Shown one piece after another: positions 51,614-60,618 of a stretch of 64,000 nt of DNA. The translations under genes were made by a program, and so were the position numbers. Under the pieces are notes generated by a model that was not told where the DNA came from, did no database searches, and saw nothing but the letters and a program-made list of their open reading frames with translations. This DNA comes from Alicyclobacillus_A sp963788285 (GTDB lineage: Bacteria > Bacillota > Bacilli > Alicyclobacillales > Alicyclobacillaceae). Within the stretch, counting starts at the first letter, position 1. The number at the start of each line of letters is the position of its first letter. The stretch covers positions 186,001-250,000 of the forward strand of contig CAWBGB010000004.1 of assembly GCA_963788285.1 (NCBI GenBank), given 5' to 3'.

Positions 51614-53134
51614 TTAAGAGGATTTGTTCAATCCGAGCAGTTCGGTCAGCCGCCGGAATTCCGCGTATTTTTGCTGGTACTTTTGGTGTTGCTCCACGTT
51701 CGGTTGCACCACACTGATCTCGTTTGCAGACTGAAATTGCTTGTGTCGCAGAACAACGTCCTCCCAGGCGTACTTCCCAGACGCCAATTCTGCCAGCATA
51801 ACGGCCCCCACCACAGAAGCGTCTGCCGTCGTGGCCGGAACCACGTCTGTACCGAAAATATCTGCTGCCATTTGTCGAATCCACGGCACTTCCAGCAATT
51901 TCCCGGACGCAAGTAGGCGCTTGGGCTTTCCCGCTTCCCGGGTCAGCGCGGAAGCAATCCAGTAGGCGTTGAGCAGCACCCCTTCTATCGCAGCGCGCAA
52001 CAGATGGGCGCGCGTGTGCGACAGTTTCAAGCCAACGACCGTCGCTGTGGCGTCCGGGTTCCAAAGCGGTGCGCGTTCCCCAGCCACGTATGGAAAAAAC
52101 AGCAAATCATCGACGTTCACCTGTTCCGCTTGCACGAGCAACGCGTCAAATTCCGCCTTTTCTCCGATGTCAGTGCCTCCCATGGGGCCGCTTAGCACCT
52201 GTCGATACAACCAGTCCACCACGACGCCACCACTGTTGCTTGGGCCACCGACAACGAAATAGCCGTCATCCAGCACATAGCAGAACAAACGCGTCTGTGC
52301 ATCCGTGATCATCCGCCGCGTCCCTGTCCGAACCGCACAACTGGTGCCGATGGTAACGACCATGTCGCCTGGTTCCGTTACACCTGCGCCAAGATTGGCG
52401 AGAACGCCGTCGGAGGCGCCGATGTTGAACTGCGTGTGTTCGAACATCCCTGTGCTGCAGAGGGGTCGTGCTTTGATTGCGGAACGGATGTGCGTAGTGG
52501 GCACGATGGTGGACAACTGACTGCTTCGAACGCCAGCCAGTTCGAGCGCTGCCGGCAACCAATCCTTGTGGGCGATGTCGTACAGTCCAGTGGCACTGGC
52601 CATCGAAGCGTCGATTTCCCACACGCCGAACCAGCGGTACCACACGTACTCTTTGAGAGATACAAACTTGAACGCCTGGCAGAGCAATGCCGGCCGGTTC
52701 TCTTTCAACCACATCAACTTAGCCAGCGGGGCCATGGGATGAATTGGCGTTCCCGTGGCTTGGTAGATGCCAATTCCGGCGGGCGAACTCCAAAGTTGCT
52801 CCGCCTGCGCTGTAGCGCGCGTGTCCATCCACGTCATCGCCTGCGTCAACGGTCGGCCTTCCTCATCCACAGCAAGGATGCTGTGCATGGCCGCGCTGAA
52901 ACCAACCCGTTCCACCGTCCAGAGGGTAGGCTGCAGGCGGCGGACGACGTCCAGCATGCAGTTCTCGACAGCACGGTACACCTCTTCTGCGTCTTGTTCT
53001 ACCCACGTGGGCTGCTCCGTCAGCAGAGTGAGCCGCTGACTCGCACGGCTGAGTTCCCTCCCGTCAGGAGAAAATGCGACGACTTTCACAGATGTTGTTC
53101 CAATGTCCACTCCCAAGGTGCATGTCTGATTCAT
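51614..53134 (-). CDS. gntK: Gluconokinase (FGGY family)
   Basis: 506 residues. FGGY sugar kinase with LGVDIGTTSVKVVAF at the start, MTWMDTRA, the catalytic Asp region FNIGASDGVLANLG, TIGTSCAVRT and the C-terminal ASGKLLEVPWIRQMAADIFG and VGAVMLAEL. It best matches Bacillus-type gluconate kinases: the substrate is an inference from sequence type and the neighbouring transporter and LacI regulator. It follows the transporter gene by 117 bp, which contain a long hairpin. Confidence 0.85.
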   Translation of the reverse strand: MNQTCTLGVDIGTTSVKVVAFSPDGRELSRASQRLTLLTEQPTWVEQDAEEVYRAVENCMLDVVRRLQPTLWTVERVGFSAAMHSILAVDEEGRPLTQAMTWMDTRATAQAEQLWSSPAGIGIYQATGTPIHPMAPLAKLMWLKENRPALLCQAFKFVSLKEYVWYRWFGVWEIDASMASATGLYDIAHKDWLPAALELAGVRSSQLSTIVPTTHIRSAIKARPLCSTGMFEHTQFNIGASDGVLANLGAGVTEPGDMVVTIGTSCAVRTGTRRMITDAQTRLFCYVLDDGYFVVGGPSNSGGVVVDWLYRQVLSGPMGGTDIGEKAEFDALLVQAEQVNVDDLLFFPYVAGERAPLWNPDATATVVGLKLSHTRAHLLRAAIEGVLLNAYWIASALTREAGKPKRLLASGKLLEVPWIRQMAADIFGTDVVPATTADASVVGAVMLAELASGKYAWEDVVLRHKQFQSANEISVVQPNVEQHQKYQQKYAEFRRLTELLGLNKSS

Positions 53135-53160
53135 CGGTTTGAAGACTCCTCACTAATCCA

Positions 53161-53213
53161 AGGAGATAGGGTACGCGCACGGCTGTCTACTCCGTACCGT
53201 ACCCTATCTCTGG
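53161..53213. repeat. Long inverted repeat between transporter and gntK
   Basis: GAGATAGGGTACG is mirrored by CGTACCCTATCTC with about 27 nt between. It has no T-run. It may be a partial terminator or RNA-processing hairpin that sets different levels of the two gene products. Confidence 0.6.
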
Positions 53214-53250
53214 ACGATTGCTGTTTCTTTCATGATGAACGATTTGGGGG

Positions 53251-54564
53251 TCATTTGCTTTGAACCGCGCCCGTCTGGGCGTTCGTCAGGGCATACGGTG
53301 TACGAATTTGTTCAATATGGCCGAGCAGGACGAGGTACGATAAGATCCCGAGCAACAGTACCACCGCCGCAACGATGAAACCAACCGAGAACGATCCAGT
53401 CCCCCCCACGATGTATCCCGTCACAATCGGGGCGAGAATGCCCATGATGTTGTTGGAGAAATTCATAATGCTGCCGACGGTTCCCACCGTGCCCTTCGGC
53501 GCAATGAGCGCCGGAATACTCCACGCAATCGGAGCAGAAAACGCGAGTCCACCGAGCGCGATGGAGATGAAGACGATGGCTATATTCGGATTGTTGGTGA
53601 ATGCAGCGCCACCCACCGCGAGTCCGAGCAACATCCCAATCACCAACAAGGTTTTCCGCACTCTCGACGGGTTGTAGCCTTTCCGAATGAGCACGTCGAC
53701 CAACACCCCGCCAATCAGAAAGTCCGTCACAGTGGCCACAGCCCATGGGATCATCACGTACATGCCGCTCTTTAGGATACTCATGTGCATCTGCTTTTCC
53801 AAGTACCCGGGCAGCCAGTTCAGGAACAGGTAGAACGAGTACCCATAGGCAGCAAACCCAAGGGTCAAGCCCCAAACCTTGCGGGTGCCCAGCAGAAATT
53901 TGAGGTTCTGCAAGGTTCCCCCTGGCGCATCCCCTTCTTGCTGGGCGCCGCCTTCCTCAATGTACTGGCGCTCAGCGGCCGACAGATGCGGATGTTCATG
54001 TGGATCGCGGTACCAAATCCAATAGATAAGAGCGTACAGCAGCGAAAGAATTCCGGTCATCCAAAAGCCGCCGCGCCATCCCCATTGCGTAACGGCGAAC
54101 GCCACAACCGGCGCACCGATAACGTTTGAGAATTTGGCCGCTGCGTCAAAGGTGGAACTGGCAATCCCGCGTTCACGCAGTGGAAACCAGTAACCGGTTG
54201 CTTTGGACGCACTCGGAAAGGCGGGCGCCTCCGCCGCACCGAGCAAAATCCGGGACAGAATGACGAGGCCCAGACCGCTCACCACTGCCGTCATCAGGGT
54301 CGCGACGCCCCAGATGATGCTGCCCACGCGCATCAACCACTTGATCCCGATTTTGTCCAGCAAAACCCCAATCGGGATCTGCAATAGGGCGTACGACCAA
54401 GCAAAGGACGACATCACAATCCCCATTTGGCCACTGGTCAAGTGGTATTCCTTCGTGATGGGAGCCGTCGCAATCGACATGTTGGTCCGGTCGAAGTAGT
54501 TGATCAGAATGCCAATAAATAATATCAATGCAATGCCCCAGCGAACTTTCCCTCGCGAGTTCAC
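53251..54564 (-). CDS. ACS-family MFS transporter, probably for gluconate or another sugar acid
   Basis: 437 residues with 12 helices. The opening INYFDRTNMSIATAPI and GWRGGFWMTGI are typical of the anion:cation symporter (GudP/ExuT/phthalate) family. GTG 54564 has GAGGAGGGG upstream. It is the first gene of a two-gene unit with gntK and has LacI-type operator sites in its promoter region. The exact sugar acid is inferred. Confidence 0.85.
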   Translation of the reverse strand: MNSRGKVRWGIALILFIGILINYFDRTNMSIATAPITKEYHLTSGQMGIVMSSFAWSYALLQIPIGVLLDKIGIKWLMRVGSIIWGVATLMTAVVSGLGLVILSRILLGAAEAPAFPSASKATGYWFPLRERGIASSTFDAAAKFSNVIGAPVVAFAVTQWGWRGGFWMTGILSLLYALIYWIWYRDPHEHPHLSAAERQYIEEGGAQQEGDAPGGTLQNLKFLLGTRKVWGLTLGFAAYGYSFYLFLNWLPGYLEKQMHMSILKSGMYVMIPWAVATVTDFLIGGVLVDVLIRKGYNPSRVRKTLLVIGMLLGLAVGGAAFTNNPNIAIVFISIALGGLAFSAPIAWSIPALIAPKGTVGTVGSIMNFSNNIMGILAPIVTGYIVGGTGSFSVGFIVAAVVLLLGILSYLVLLGHIEQIRTPYALTNAQTGAVQSK

Positions 54565-54656
54565 AACATTCCCCTCCTCTTGGAGACAATACGGGTGGGT
54601 TCCCCAAATCCGCTAAATCGGCAAGCGGTTTCACAGCGCTTGCCAGGCAATTTCTC

Positions 54657-54712
54657 GAAAACGTTTTACGAAAACGTTTTACTTACCTTGTATACTAAGA
54701 AAAAGCGTTTTC
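54657..54712 (-). promoter_or_regulatory. Promoter region with three LacI-type operator-like sites
   Basis: Two identical palindromes AAAACGTTTT (54658-54667 and 54671-54680), 13 bp apart centre to centre, and AAAAGCGTTTTC (54701-54712), flanking TGTATACT, which contains a -10-like TATACA on the minus strand. CG-centred palindromes of this kind are typical for LacI-family regulators; the one at 50556 is the obvious candidate. Confidence 0.7.
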
Positions 54713-54821
54713 ATAAACAAGGGTAAATTCAGGAAATCAGGTCTATGATTTTCATCATTGCACAGGGGCAGGGCCAAGGTGTATACTTCGACAGTTAGAG
54801 TAAGGGGGATGGGACGCTGTA

Positions 54822-55448
54822 ATGCTCATCGTTGGAATTGCAGGTGGCACTGGCTCCGGTAAGACGACAGTCGCCCATAATATTGTAGAAACGCTTGGAG
54901 AAAGCAATGTAGCCCTAATATCCCAGGACGCTTATTATAAAGATCTCTCCAAAATCAGCTTTGAGGAACGGCAACGCCTCAACTACGACCATCCAGATGC
55001 GTTTGACAACGACCTTTTGCTGGAACACCTTCACCAGCTGCAAGACCGACAGGCGATTCAACTGCCGGTGTACGACTTCGCGCTGCACACGCGGTTACCA
55101 GAAACCATTTATGTAGAATACAAGCCCGTCCTGGTCCTGGAAGGCATCCACGTGCTGGTAGACGAGCGCATCCGGAATGTGCTGGATATCAAAGTGTTTG
55201 TGGACACCGACGCGGATGTCCGGGTCTTGCGGAGAATCATCCGAGACGTCAAGGACCGCGGTCGGACCATCGACTCGGTGTACGAGCAGTACTTGTCCAC
55301 CGTCAAACCGATGCACGACGCGTTCATTGAGCCATCGAAGCGGTACGCGGACTTGATTATTCCAGAAGGTGGCGAGAACAAAATTGCCATCAGCCTGCTG
55401 ACGACGCGCATTCGCCATTTCCTGGAGGAACACACGGAGGCCCATTGA
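54822..55448 (+). CDS. udk: Uridine kinase
   Basis: 208 residues. Phosphorylates uridine and cytidine in pyrimidine salvage. Walker A GGTGSGKTT (residue about 8), SQDAYYKDL, NYDHPDAFDNDLL, DFALHTR, VLEGIHVL and RIIRDVKDRGRT are all family features. RBS region AAGGGGGATGGG precedes ATG 54822. Single gene with its own terminator. Confidence 0.96.
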   Translation: MLIVGIAGGTGSGKTTVAHNIVETLGESNVALISQDAYYKDLSKISFEERQRLNYDHPDAFDNDLLLEHLHQLQDRQAIQLPVYDFALHTRLPETIYVEYKPVLVLEGIHVLVDERIRNVLDIKVFVDTDADVRVLRRIIRDVKDRGRTIDSVYEQYLSTVKPMHDAFIEPSKRYADLIIPEGGENKIAISLLTTRIRHFLEEHTEAH

Positions 55449-55481
55449 AGGACGATCCACCTCATCAGAAGCAAGACTTCA

Positions 55482-55512
55482 CCGACGGAGCAGAACTCCG
55501 TCGGTTTTTTGT
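55482..55512 (+). terminator. Terminator of udk
   Basis: ACCGACGGAG/CTCCGTCGGT stem with a 5-nt loop followed by TTTTTTG. Confidence 0.92.
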
Positions 55513-55573
55513 TCGTCCAAGTAACCCTTTCGTGTTTCAACAAAGGAAACACTTCCGGCGTTTTGCAAATCGC

Positions 55574-56413
55574 TCACGCATGCACAATGACCACGTTTAA
55601 CCCGTGCAGCGTTTGGGCCGCTATTGTACTCAGTTCGCCTTCGGATGGAACCGCATCCGCCGCGTGGGTCGGCTCTGCTACCGTCACGCGAAAGGGACGT
55701 TCTCCGTGCTGTGCTATCCACTCCGCACTGTCCTCATCCTGAGCGGTGTGGAAGACCAGCTCTGGACCCAACCCCCTGACGACAGCGGTACCGCCGTCCG
55801 AAAACAAGCTCATTTCGGCACCTTCGTCTGCATACCAGGTATTCCAGCGCTCGGCAAACTGGCGGACGTCGCGCACGCGGGACTCGACCTTGACCAGGTG
55901 CAGCCGCTCCGCTGACGCAGCAGGAAGGGCTCCAGCGACCACCAGTCCGGCTTCCCTCTGGCGGTCGTCCTGTTCCCACTCAATCAAAAACGGAAGTGGG
56001 AACGCCTCTACGTCCGTGCGCGCGGGAAACAACAGTCGCCAGCGTAATGTCGTACCGTCTTCCCGCTGACGCAACCCTTGCACGGGACCGACAGCGTTCA
56101 GACCACGGGCACGCCATGCTGCTGCAATCTCGTCCATGCGACGGGTGCGAAGGGCAAACTGTTTAACCCCTTCGCCGCGTTGCAGGTCTGCCAAAACCCA
56201 CTTGCCAAACTCGCTGGTCTTGGCCAACGCCTCGTCAAACACGCCCACCCACTCGATGTACGACAGGCCGAAATAGGAAAGCCCGTTATAGGTTCCCCAC
56301 TCGATGTGCTTGCCGCCCGGCACCGTGCGCCACCCGAAGGCGTCAGCGAAGTGCTGTCGGACTGCGTTCGGATCATAGACTGTATGTACCAGATGATCAA
56401 ATTGCAGGTTCAT
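55574..56413 (-). CDS. Glyoxalase-like (VOC superfamily) protein
   Basis: 279 residues. N-terminal FDHLVHTVYDPNAVRQHF and later HIEWGTYNGLSYFGLSYIEWVGV match the glyoxalase-like domain (PF13468 type), two VOC units in one chain. Reaction unknown. ATG 56413 has TAGGAGG 7-8 nt upstream; the longer frame reaching 56668 is not supported. A GCGATTGCA-type motif lies just before the ribosome binding site (56432-56449) and another right after the stop (55560-55574). Confidence 0.75.
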   Translation of the reverse strand: MNLQFDHLVHTVYDPNAVRQHFADAFGWRTVPGGKHIEWGTYNGLSYFGLSYIEWVGVFDEALAKTSEFGKWVLADLQRGEGVKQFALRTRRMDEIAAAWRARGLNAVGPVQGLRQREDGTTLRWRLLFPARTDVEAFPLPFLIEWEQDDRQREAGLVVAGALPAASAERLHLVKVESRVRDVRQFAERWNTWYADEGAEMSLFSDGGTAVVRGLGPELVFHTAQDEDSAEWIAQHGERPFRVTVAEPTHAADAVPSEGELSTIAAQTLHGLNVVIVHA

Positions 56414-56615
56414 GAGACCACCTCCTATGTTCAGCGATTGCAACATCGCGGCAGACCGCTCTCGTGGAATGATGTACATCAGCTCGTGTTGTGAATCAAT
56501 AGACGCAAACGAAATGACTCCGTGAATGGATTGATGATTGTTTTTCGAATCTTTCGTGCAAAAGCGTTGTTGCGTCGTGAGGGTACATCCACCACGACGC
56601 AAGGGAGGCGATAAC

Positions 56616-57959
56616 ATGCGGCCAATGGCGAAGATCATTTCGTTTTCCAGTGGTTCCATTCCTGCCAACCTGGTCAGCCTTGCCTACGGGTCTTATGTCC
56701 AGAGTTACTATATCGACGTCCTGCATGGCCAGGCTGACTGGATTGGGGTTGCCGCCACCATTCAGGCGGTGTACGCAACGCTGGTGTACCCGTTTCTCGG
56801 GTACCTGTCGGACAGAACCTACTCGCGGTGGGGGCAACGCGTTCCATTCATTATGTACGGATCGGTCCCACTCGGCGTCGCGTTCATGTTGGTCTGGACC
56901 CCGCCTGTGTCCGCCCATCAAGTGCTCCTGTTTACGTTGTACTTTCTCCTCACCGCCATCTTCTACGACACCATGTTCAACTTGACGATGGTTAACTGGT
57001 CCGCCCTGTTCCCGGAGATGTTCCGCACCCCTGAGGAACGGTCGATGGCTTCGGCGTGGAAGCAAATGTTCGGCATCATCGGGCTTGTTGGAGGACTCGC
57101 CCTGCCCACGCTGATTGCCGCCAAGATGGGTTGGCGCGCCATGGGTGTCCTGTTCGGCATCATCAGTATCATTACGCTCCTGACCACCATCCCCAGCATG
57201 GAGTTGAAAAGGCGGCGAGCGGAACAACGGGAGGGGCGTTCGACCGGCCAACCCGTCAGCCTGCCGGTGCGACAAGCGTTGAAGCATACGCTCGTCAACA
57301 AATCGTTTGTCACCTTTATCGCCATGCGCTTCTTCGTGCAATTCGCGTTCACCATGCTCACAACCGACCTGTACTACTATGCGAAGTACAACCTGGGGCT
57401 CGTGGACGGACAGGAATCCTACCTATTGCTCGCCACACTGGCTGTAGCATTGCCGCTCGTGTATTTCTGGGGCTGGATGGTGCCGCGAATTGGTGCTGCG
57501 CGTGCCATCGTACTGGCCATTCTCTTGTTTGGCCTAGCGCTCTTTAGTTTCAACTTCACAAACACGTTCTCCGCCGCGTTGGTCGCCGCCCTCTTTCTTG
57601 GCATCGGGCTGTCCGGCATCCTCATCCTGACCGACATCCTCATCTCGGACATCATTGACGAAGATGAAGTGAAGACCGGCGTCCGACGCGAAGGTATGTT
57701 TTACGGTATCCACAGCCTTTTAGTCGGCCTCTGCACCCCCGCCCAAGCCGTGGTGACCACCGCAATTTTAGTCAGCACAGGGTACACCAACGCGCTCGGA
57801 ACACACCAACCAACGTCCGCTTTGTTGGGATTCAAGATGATGATCACGTGGATTCCGTTGGTGGCACTCGGGGTGGCCCTGTTGTTCTTCTGGCGATATC
57901 CATTACACAGAAAACGCGTGACCAAGATTCAGGAGCAACTTCGACAGATTTCGGGATAA
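56616..57959 (+). CDS. GPH-family (glycoside/pentoside/hexuronide) MFS symporter
   Basis: 447 residues with 12 helices. Motifs typical of the MelB/GPH group: GYLSDRTYSRWGQRVPFIMYG (loop 2-3), LFPEMFRTPEERSMASAWKQMFG and ISDIIDEDEVKTGVRREGMFYG. It couples sugar or glycoside uptake to cations; the substrate is unknown. ATG 56616 has GGGAGG upstream. The PIG-L deacetylase gene follows by 44 bp, so the two may act on the same amino-sugar compound. Confidence 0.85.
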   Translation: MRPMAKIISFSSGSIPANLVSLAYGSYVQSYYIDVLHGQADWIGVAATIQAVYATLVYPFLGYLSDRTYSRWGQRVPFIMYGSVPLGVAFMLVWTPPVSAHQVLLFTLYFLLTAIFYDTMFNLTMVNWSALFPEMFRTPEERSMASAWKQMFGIIGLVGGLALPTLIAAKMGWRAMGVLFGIISIITLLTTIPSMELKRRRAEQREGRSTGQPVSLPVRQALKHTLVNKSFVTFIAMRFFVQFAFTMLTTDLYYYAKYNLGLVDGQESYLLLATLAVALPLVYFWGWMVPRIGAARAIVLAILLFGLALFSFNFTNTFSAALVAALFLGIGLSGILILTDILISDIIDEDEVKTGVRREGMFYGIHSLLVGLCTPAQAVVTTAILVSTGYTNALGTHQPTSALLGFKMMITWIPLVALGVALLFFWRYPLHRKRVTKIQEQLRQISG

Positions 57960-58003
57960 AGCACTCACCAGACTAAACCACATCACCAAAAGGAGGAATT
58001 CCT

Positions 58004-58747
58004 GTGTCCTTGTCCCATCTCGCCCCCATCCCCAACCTGTTGAACGCCAAACGCGTCCTGTGCATACAGCCGCATCCGGATGACGTGGACATCGCCTGCG
58101 GTGGCACGTTGGCGGTGCTCGCAGACAGAGGCGCCCACATCACGTACTTGACGGTGACGGATGGAGGCGCTGGTTCTTCGGTGCGCCGCGACGAAAACCA
58201 ACTCGCCAACGTCCGCAGACTCGAGCAAATCGCGGCTGGTCGATACATTGGCGTACAAGACTACATCTGGCTTAACTACCGTGACGCGGAATACTTGCCC
58301 GGTCAGCAGCTCCAGCACGACTTCATCCGGGCCATCCGGCAAGTACGGCCCGACACCGTCGTCACCATTGACGGCTGGTTGCCCTACGAGGCACACCCAG
58401 CGCATCGGAATGTGGGACTGTCCGCAGCGGCCGCGACTCTTTTCAGTGCCATGGGCAACATTGGGGACAGCCACGAGTTGCAGCCACACGGCGTGCAGTG
58501 CATCGCATTTGGGTTCACGGCAAAACCCAACACGTTTGTGGACGTCACGAAAACGTGGCAGCGGAAAATAGCGGCCATCCGCGCTCACGAAAGTCAATTT
58601 CCGGAACACGTTTGGCCGTTCTTTGAGCATTACTTCGAAGCGAAGGCGGCCCAGCACGGCCCTGCTGCAGGCGGTGAAAAAGGCGAGGCGTTGAAAGTCT
58701 TTGCCCCCATCCACCTTCACTGCAACGTCGACGCAGAAAACATGTAG
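58004..58747 (+). CDS. PIG-L family deacetylase (BshB/LmbE-like)
   Basis: 247 residues. Zn-dependent N-deacetylase of acetylglucosamine-type compounds. Zn site CIQPHPDDVDIACGG (residue about 24-27) and a second His in YEAHPAHRNVG (about 130). It resembles BshB, the bacillithiol enzyme, but the neighbouring GPH sugar symporter suggests a catabolic role. GTG 58004 has AGGAGG upstream. Confidence 0.85.
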   Translation: MSLSHLAPIPNLLNAKRVLCIQPHPDDVDIACGGTLAVLADRGAHITYLTVTDGGAGSSVRRDENQLANVRRLEQIAAGRYIGVQDYIWLNYRDAEYLPGQQLQHDFIRAIRQVRPDTVVTIDGWLPYEAHPAHRNVGLSAAAATLFSAMGNIGDSHELQPHGVQCIAFGFTAKPNTFVDVTKTWQRKIAAIRAHESQFPEHVWPFFEHYFEAKAAQHGPAAGGEKGEALKVFAPIHLHCNVDAENM

Positions 58748-58858
58748 AGAGGGTCTTCTTTCGTTGCGCTCACCAGTTGACCGCATCCCTGATGAGGCGA
58801 CTCGTTTTGCGCATACGGTCCATCCGTGTAACGCACGATAGTCAGTGGAGGGATGGCT

Positions 58859-58987
58859 GTGAAAACCAAACCCACGGGAACGATGGTTGGTATTGTACTG
58901 GGCGGTGTACTGCTGATGGTTCTGCTGTTGTGGATGTACTTCGCACACGTAGGCTTGGGATGGTTTACTGGCCATGTGAAAGGGTAG
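58859..58987 (+). CDS. Small single-helix membrane protein
   Basis: 42 residues from GTG 58859, with GGAGGG 6 nt upstream. A short basic start (KTKPTG) is followed by one long hydrophobic helix (MVGIVLGGVLLMVLLLWMYF). The plan resembles small subunit IIa of cytochrome c oxidase or other accessory peptides, but no oxidase genes are nearby, so no function is assigned. A terminator follows at once. Confidence 0.6.
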   Translation: MKTKPTGTMVGIVLGGVLLMVLLLWMYFAHVGLGWFTGHVKG

Positions 58988-58998
58988 TTATAAGAACT

Positions 58999-59026
58999 AC
59001 GCTCGCCGGTTGACGAGCGTTTTTGC
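58999..59026 (+). terminator. Terminator after the small membrane protein gene
   Basis: CGCTCG/CGAGCG stem around CCGGTTGA, followed by TTTTTGC. Confidence 0.8.
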
Positions 59027-59116
59027 GGGCTGGGTGTTTTTTTTAAAACCGGAAGCGAGTCCCCCCTTCAATCGACTTTAGAGCCTCCCACATCGTTACA
59101 GGAAACCGGGGCACGA

Positions 59117-60598
59117 TTACGCTTTGTTCGCATGAAACACACAGTCGTTGAGTGGAATCACCCGGGTCTTATGAATCCATTTGTACGCCAGCCACAGGAT
59201 GAGAAACACGGGTACCCCGATGTACGTCGCGATGACATTTCCCCACTGAATTGGGCCGCCAGTGAAATCTCCGTAGCCCTGGCCAAGAATGACAATTGTA
59301 CAGAGGATAAGTGCAAAGATGGGTCCAAAGGGATACCATTTTGCCCGGTACTTCAGTTCATTGAGGTTCCTTCCCTGCGCGATGTACGCTTTGCGGAACC
59401 GATAGTGGCAAATAGCAATCCCGAGCCAGGTGATAAACCCGGTCATGCCCGAGCAGTTTAACAGCCACATGTAGACCACGCCGTTTCCATACAACGAGGA
59501 GAGAAACGCAAAGAATCCGAAAATTGTGGTCACATACAAGGCATAGCTCGGGACACCGCGCGAATTGACCCGTGTGAACAGTTTCGGCGCCTTCCCTTCC
59601 TTCGCGAGCGCCCACAACATCCGCGTCGACGCATACATGGAAGAGTTGCCGCAGGACAGCACGGAAGTCAGTACGACGGCGTTCATGAGTCCGGCTGCAA
59701 AAGCAAGCCCCGCGCGCTTGAACACCAGGGTGAATGGGCTCACCGCAATGTCCGTCACGTCGGACTTGAGCAAGTTGGGATCCGTGTAGGGAATGATGAG
59801 ACCAATAATCAGGATAGAGAGCACGTAAAAAATGAGGATTCGCCAGAACACCGTGTTGATGGCCCGAGGCACGTTGCGCGAAGGGTTTTCGCTTTCACCC
59901 GCTGCAATGCCGACAATCTCGGTACCCTGAAAGGAGAACCCAGCAATCATCGCTACACCGAACACCGCCATGAATCCTCCATGAAATGGGCTCCCACCGA
60001 GTGTGAAGTTGTGGAAACCCACGGCAGGATGGGTGAGGATGCCGAAGATCATCCCGATGCCGACCAAGATGAAAACGATGATCGTGACGACCTTGATGCC
60101 AGCGAACCAGTACTCTCCTTCGCCGTAACCGCGTGCCGAGAGAATGTTGAGCATAAAGAGAATCGCCAGGAAGATAGCGCTCCAGAGAATGGAAGGAGTG
60201 TGCGGAAACCAGTACTTCATGACCAGCGCACCCGCCGAGAGTTCGGTCGGAATGGTGACCGCCCAACTGAACCAGTAATTCCAGCCAATAGAGAAGCCAA
60301 GAGCCGGGTCCACAAATTTTGCTGCATAGGTTGCAAACGATCCGGAAATCGGCATGAGGGTCGCCATTTCACCAAGGCTGGTCATCACAAAGTAGACCAT
60401 CAGGCCAATCGCGAGATACGCGAGCAACGCTCCACCAGGCCCTGCCGAATTGATGGATGCGCCGCTCGCTACGAACAGCCCTGTACCGATGGCACCACCA
60501 ATCGCTATGATGCTAAGATGACGCGATTTTAAACTTCGCTGCAGCTTTCCGTCTGCCACGGTCTTTGCCGTGTTTAACCCAACCTGTACATTCGCCAC
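59117..60598 (-). CDS. APC-superfamily amino acid (or amine) permease
   Basis: 493 residues with 12 helices. The N-terminal LKSRHLSIIAIGGAIGTGLFVASG is the classic amino acid transporter (AAT) substrate-binding motif, and SFQGTEIVGIAAGESENPSRNVPRAI and LVFKRAGLAFAAGLMNAVVLTSVLS are also typical, LysP-like. GTG 60598 has GGAGGT 7 nt upstream. It is the last gene behind the N-demethylase-like genes (20 bp gap), so it may import their substrate. Confidence 0.85.
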   Translation of the reverse strand: MANVQVGLNTAKTVADGKLQRSLKSRHLSIIAIGGAIGTGLFVASGASINSAGPGGALLAYLAIGLMVYFVMTSLGEMATLMPISGSFATYAAKFVDPALGFSIGWNYWFSWAVTIPTELSAGALVMKYWFPHTPSILWSAIFLAILFMLNILSARGYGEGEYWFAGIKVVTIIVFILVGIGMIFGILTHPAVGFHNFTLGGSPFHGGFMAVFGVAMIAGFSFQGTEIVGIAAGESENPSRNVPRAINTVFWRILIFYVLSILIIGLIIPYTDPNLLKSDVTDIAVSPFTLVFKRAGLAFAAGLMNAVVLTSVLSCGNSSMYASTRMLWALAKEGKAPKLFTRVNSRGVPSYALYVTTIFGFFAFLSSLYGNGVVYMWLLNCSGMTGFITWLGIAICHYRFRKAYIAQGRNLNELKYRAKWYPFGPIFALILCTIVILGQGYGDFTGGPIQWGNVIATYIGVPVFLILWLAYKWIHKTRVIPLNDCVFHANKA

Positions 60599-60618
60599 AA
60601 AGTCAACCTCCATTGATA

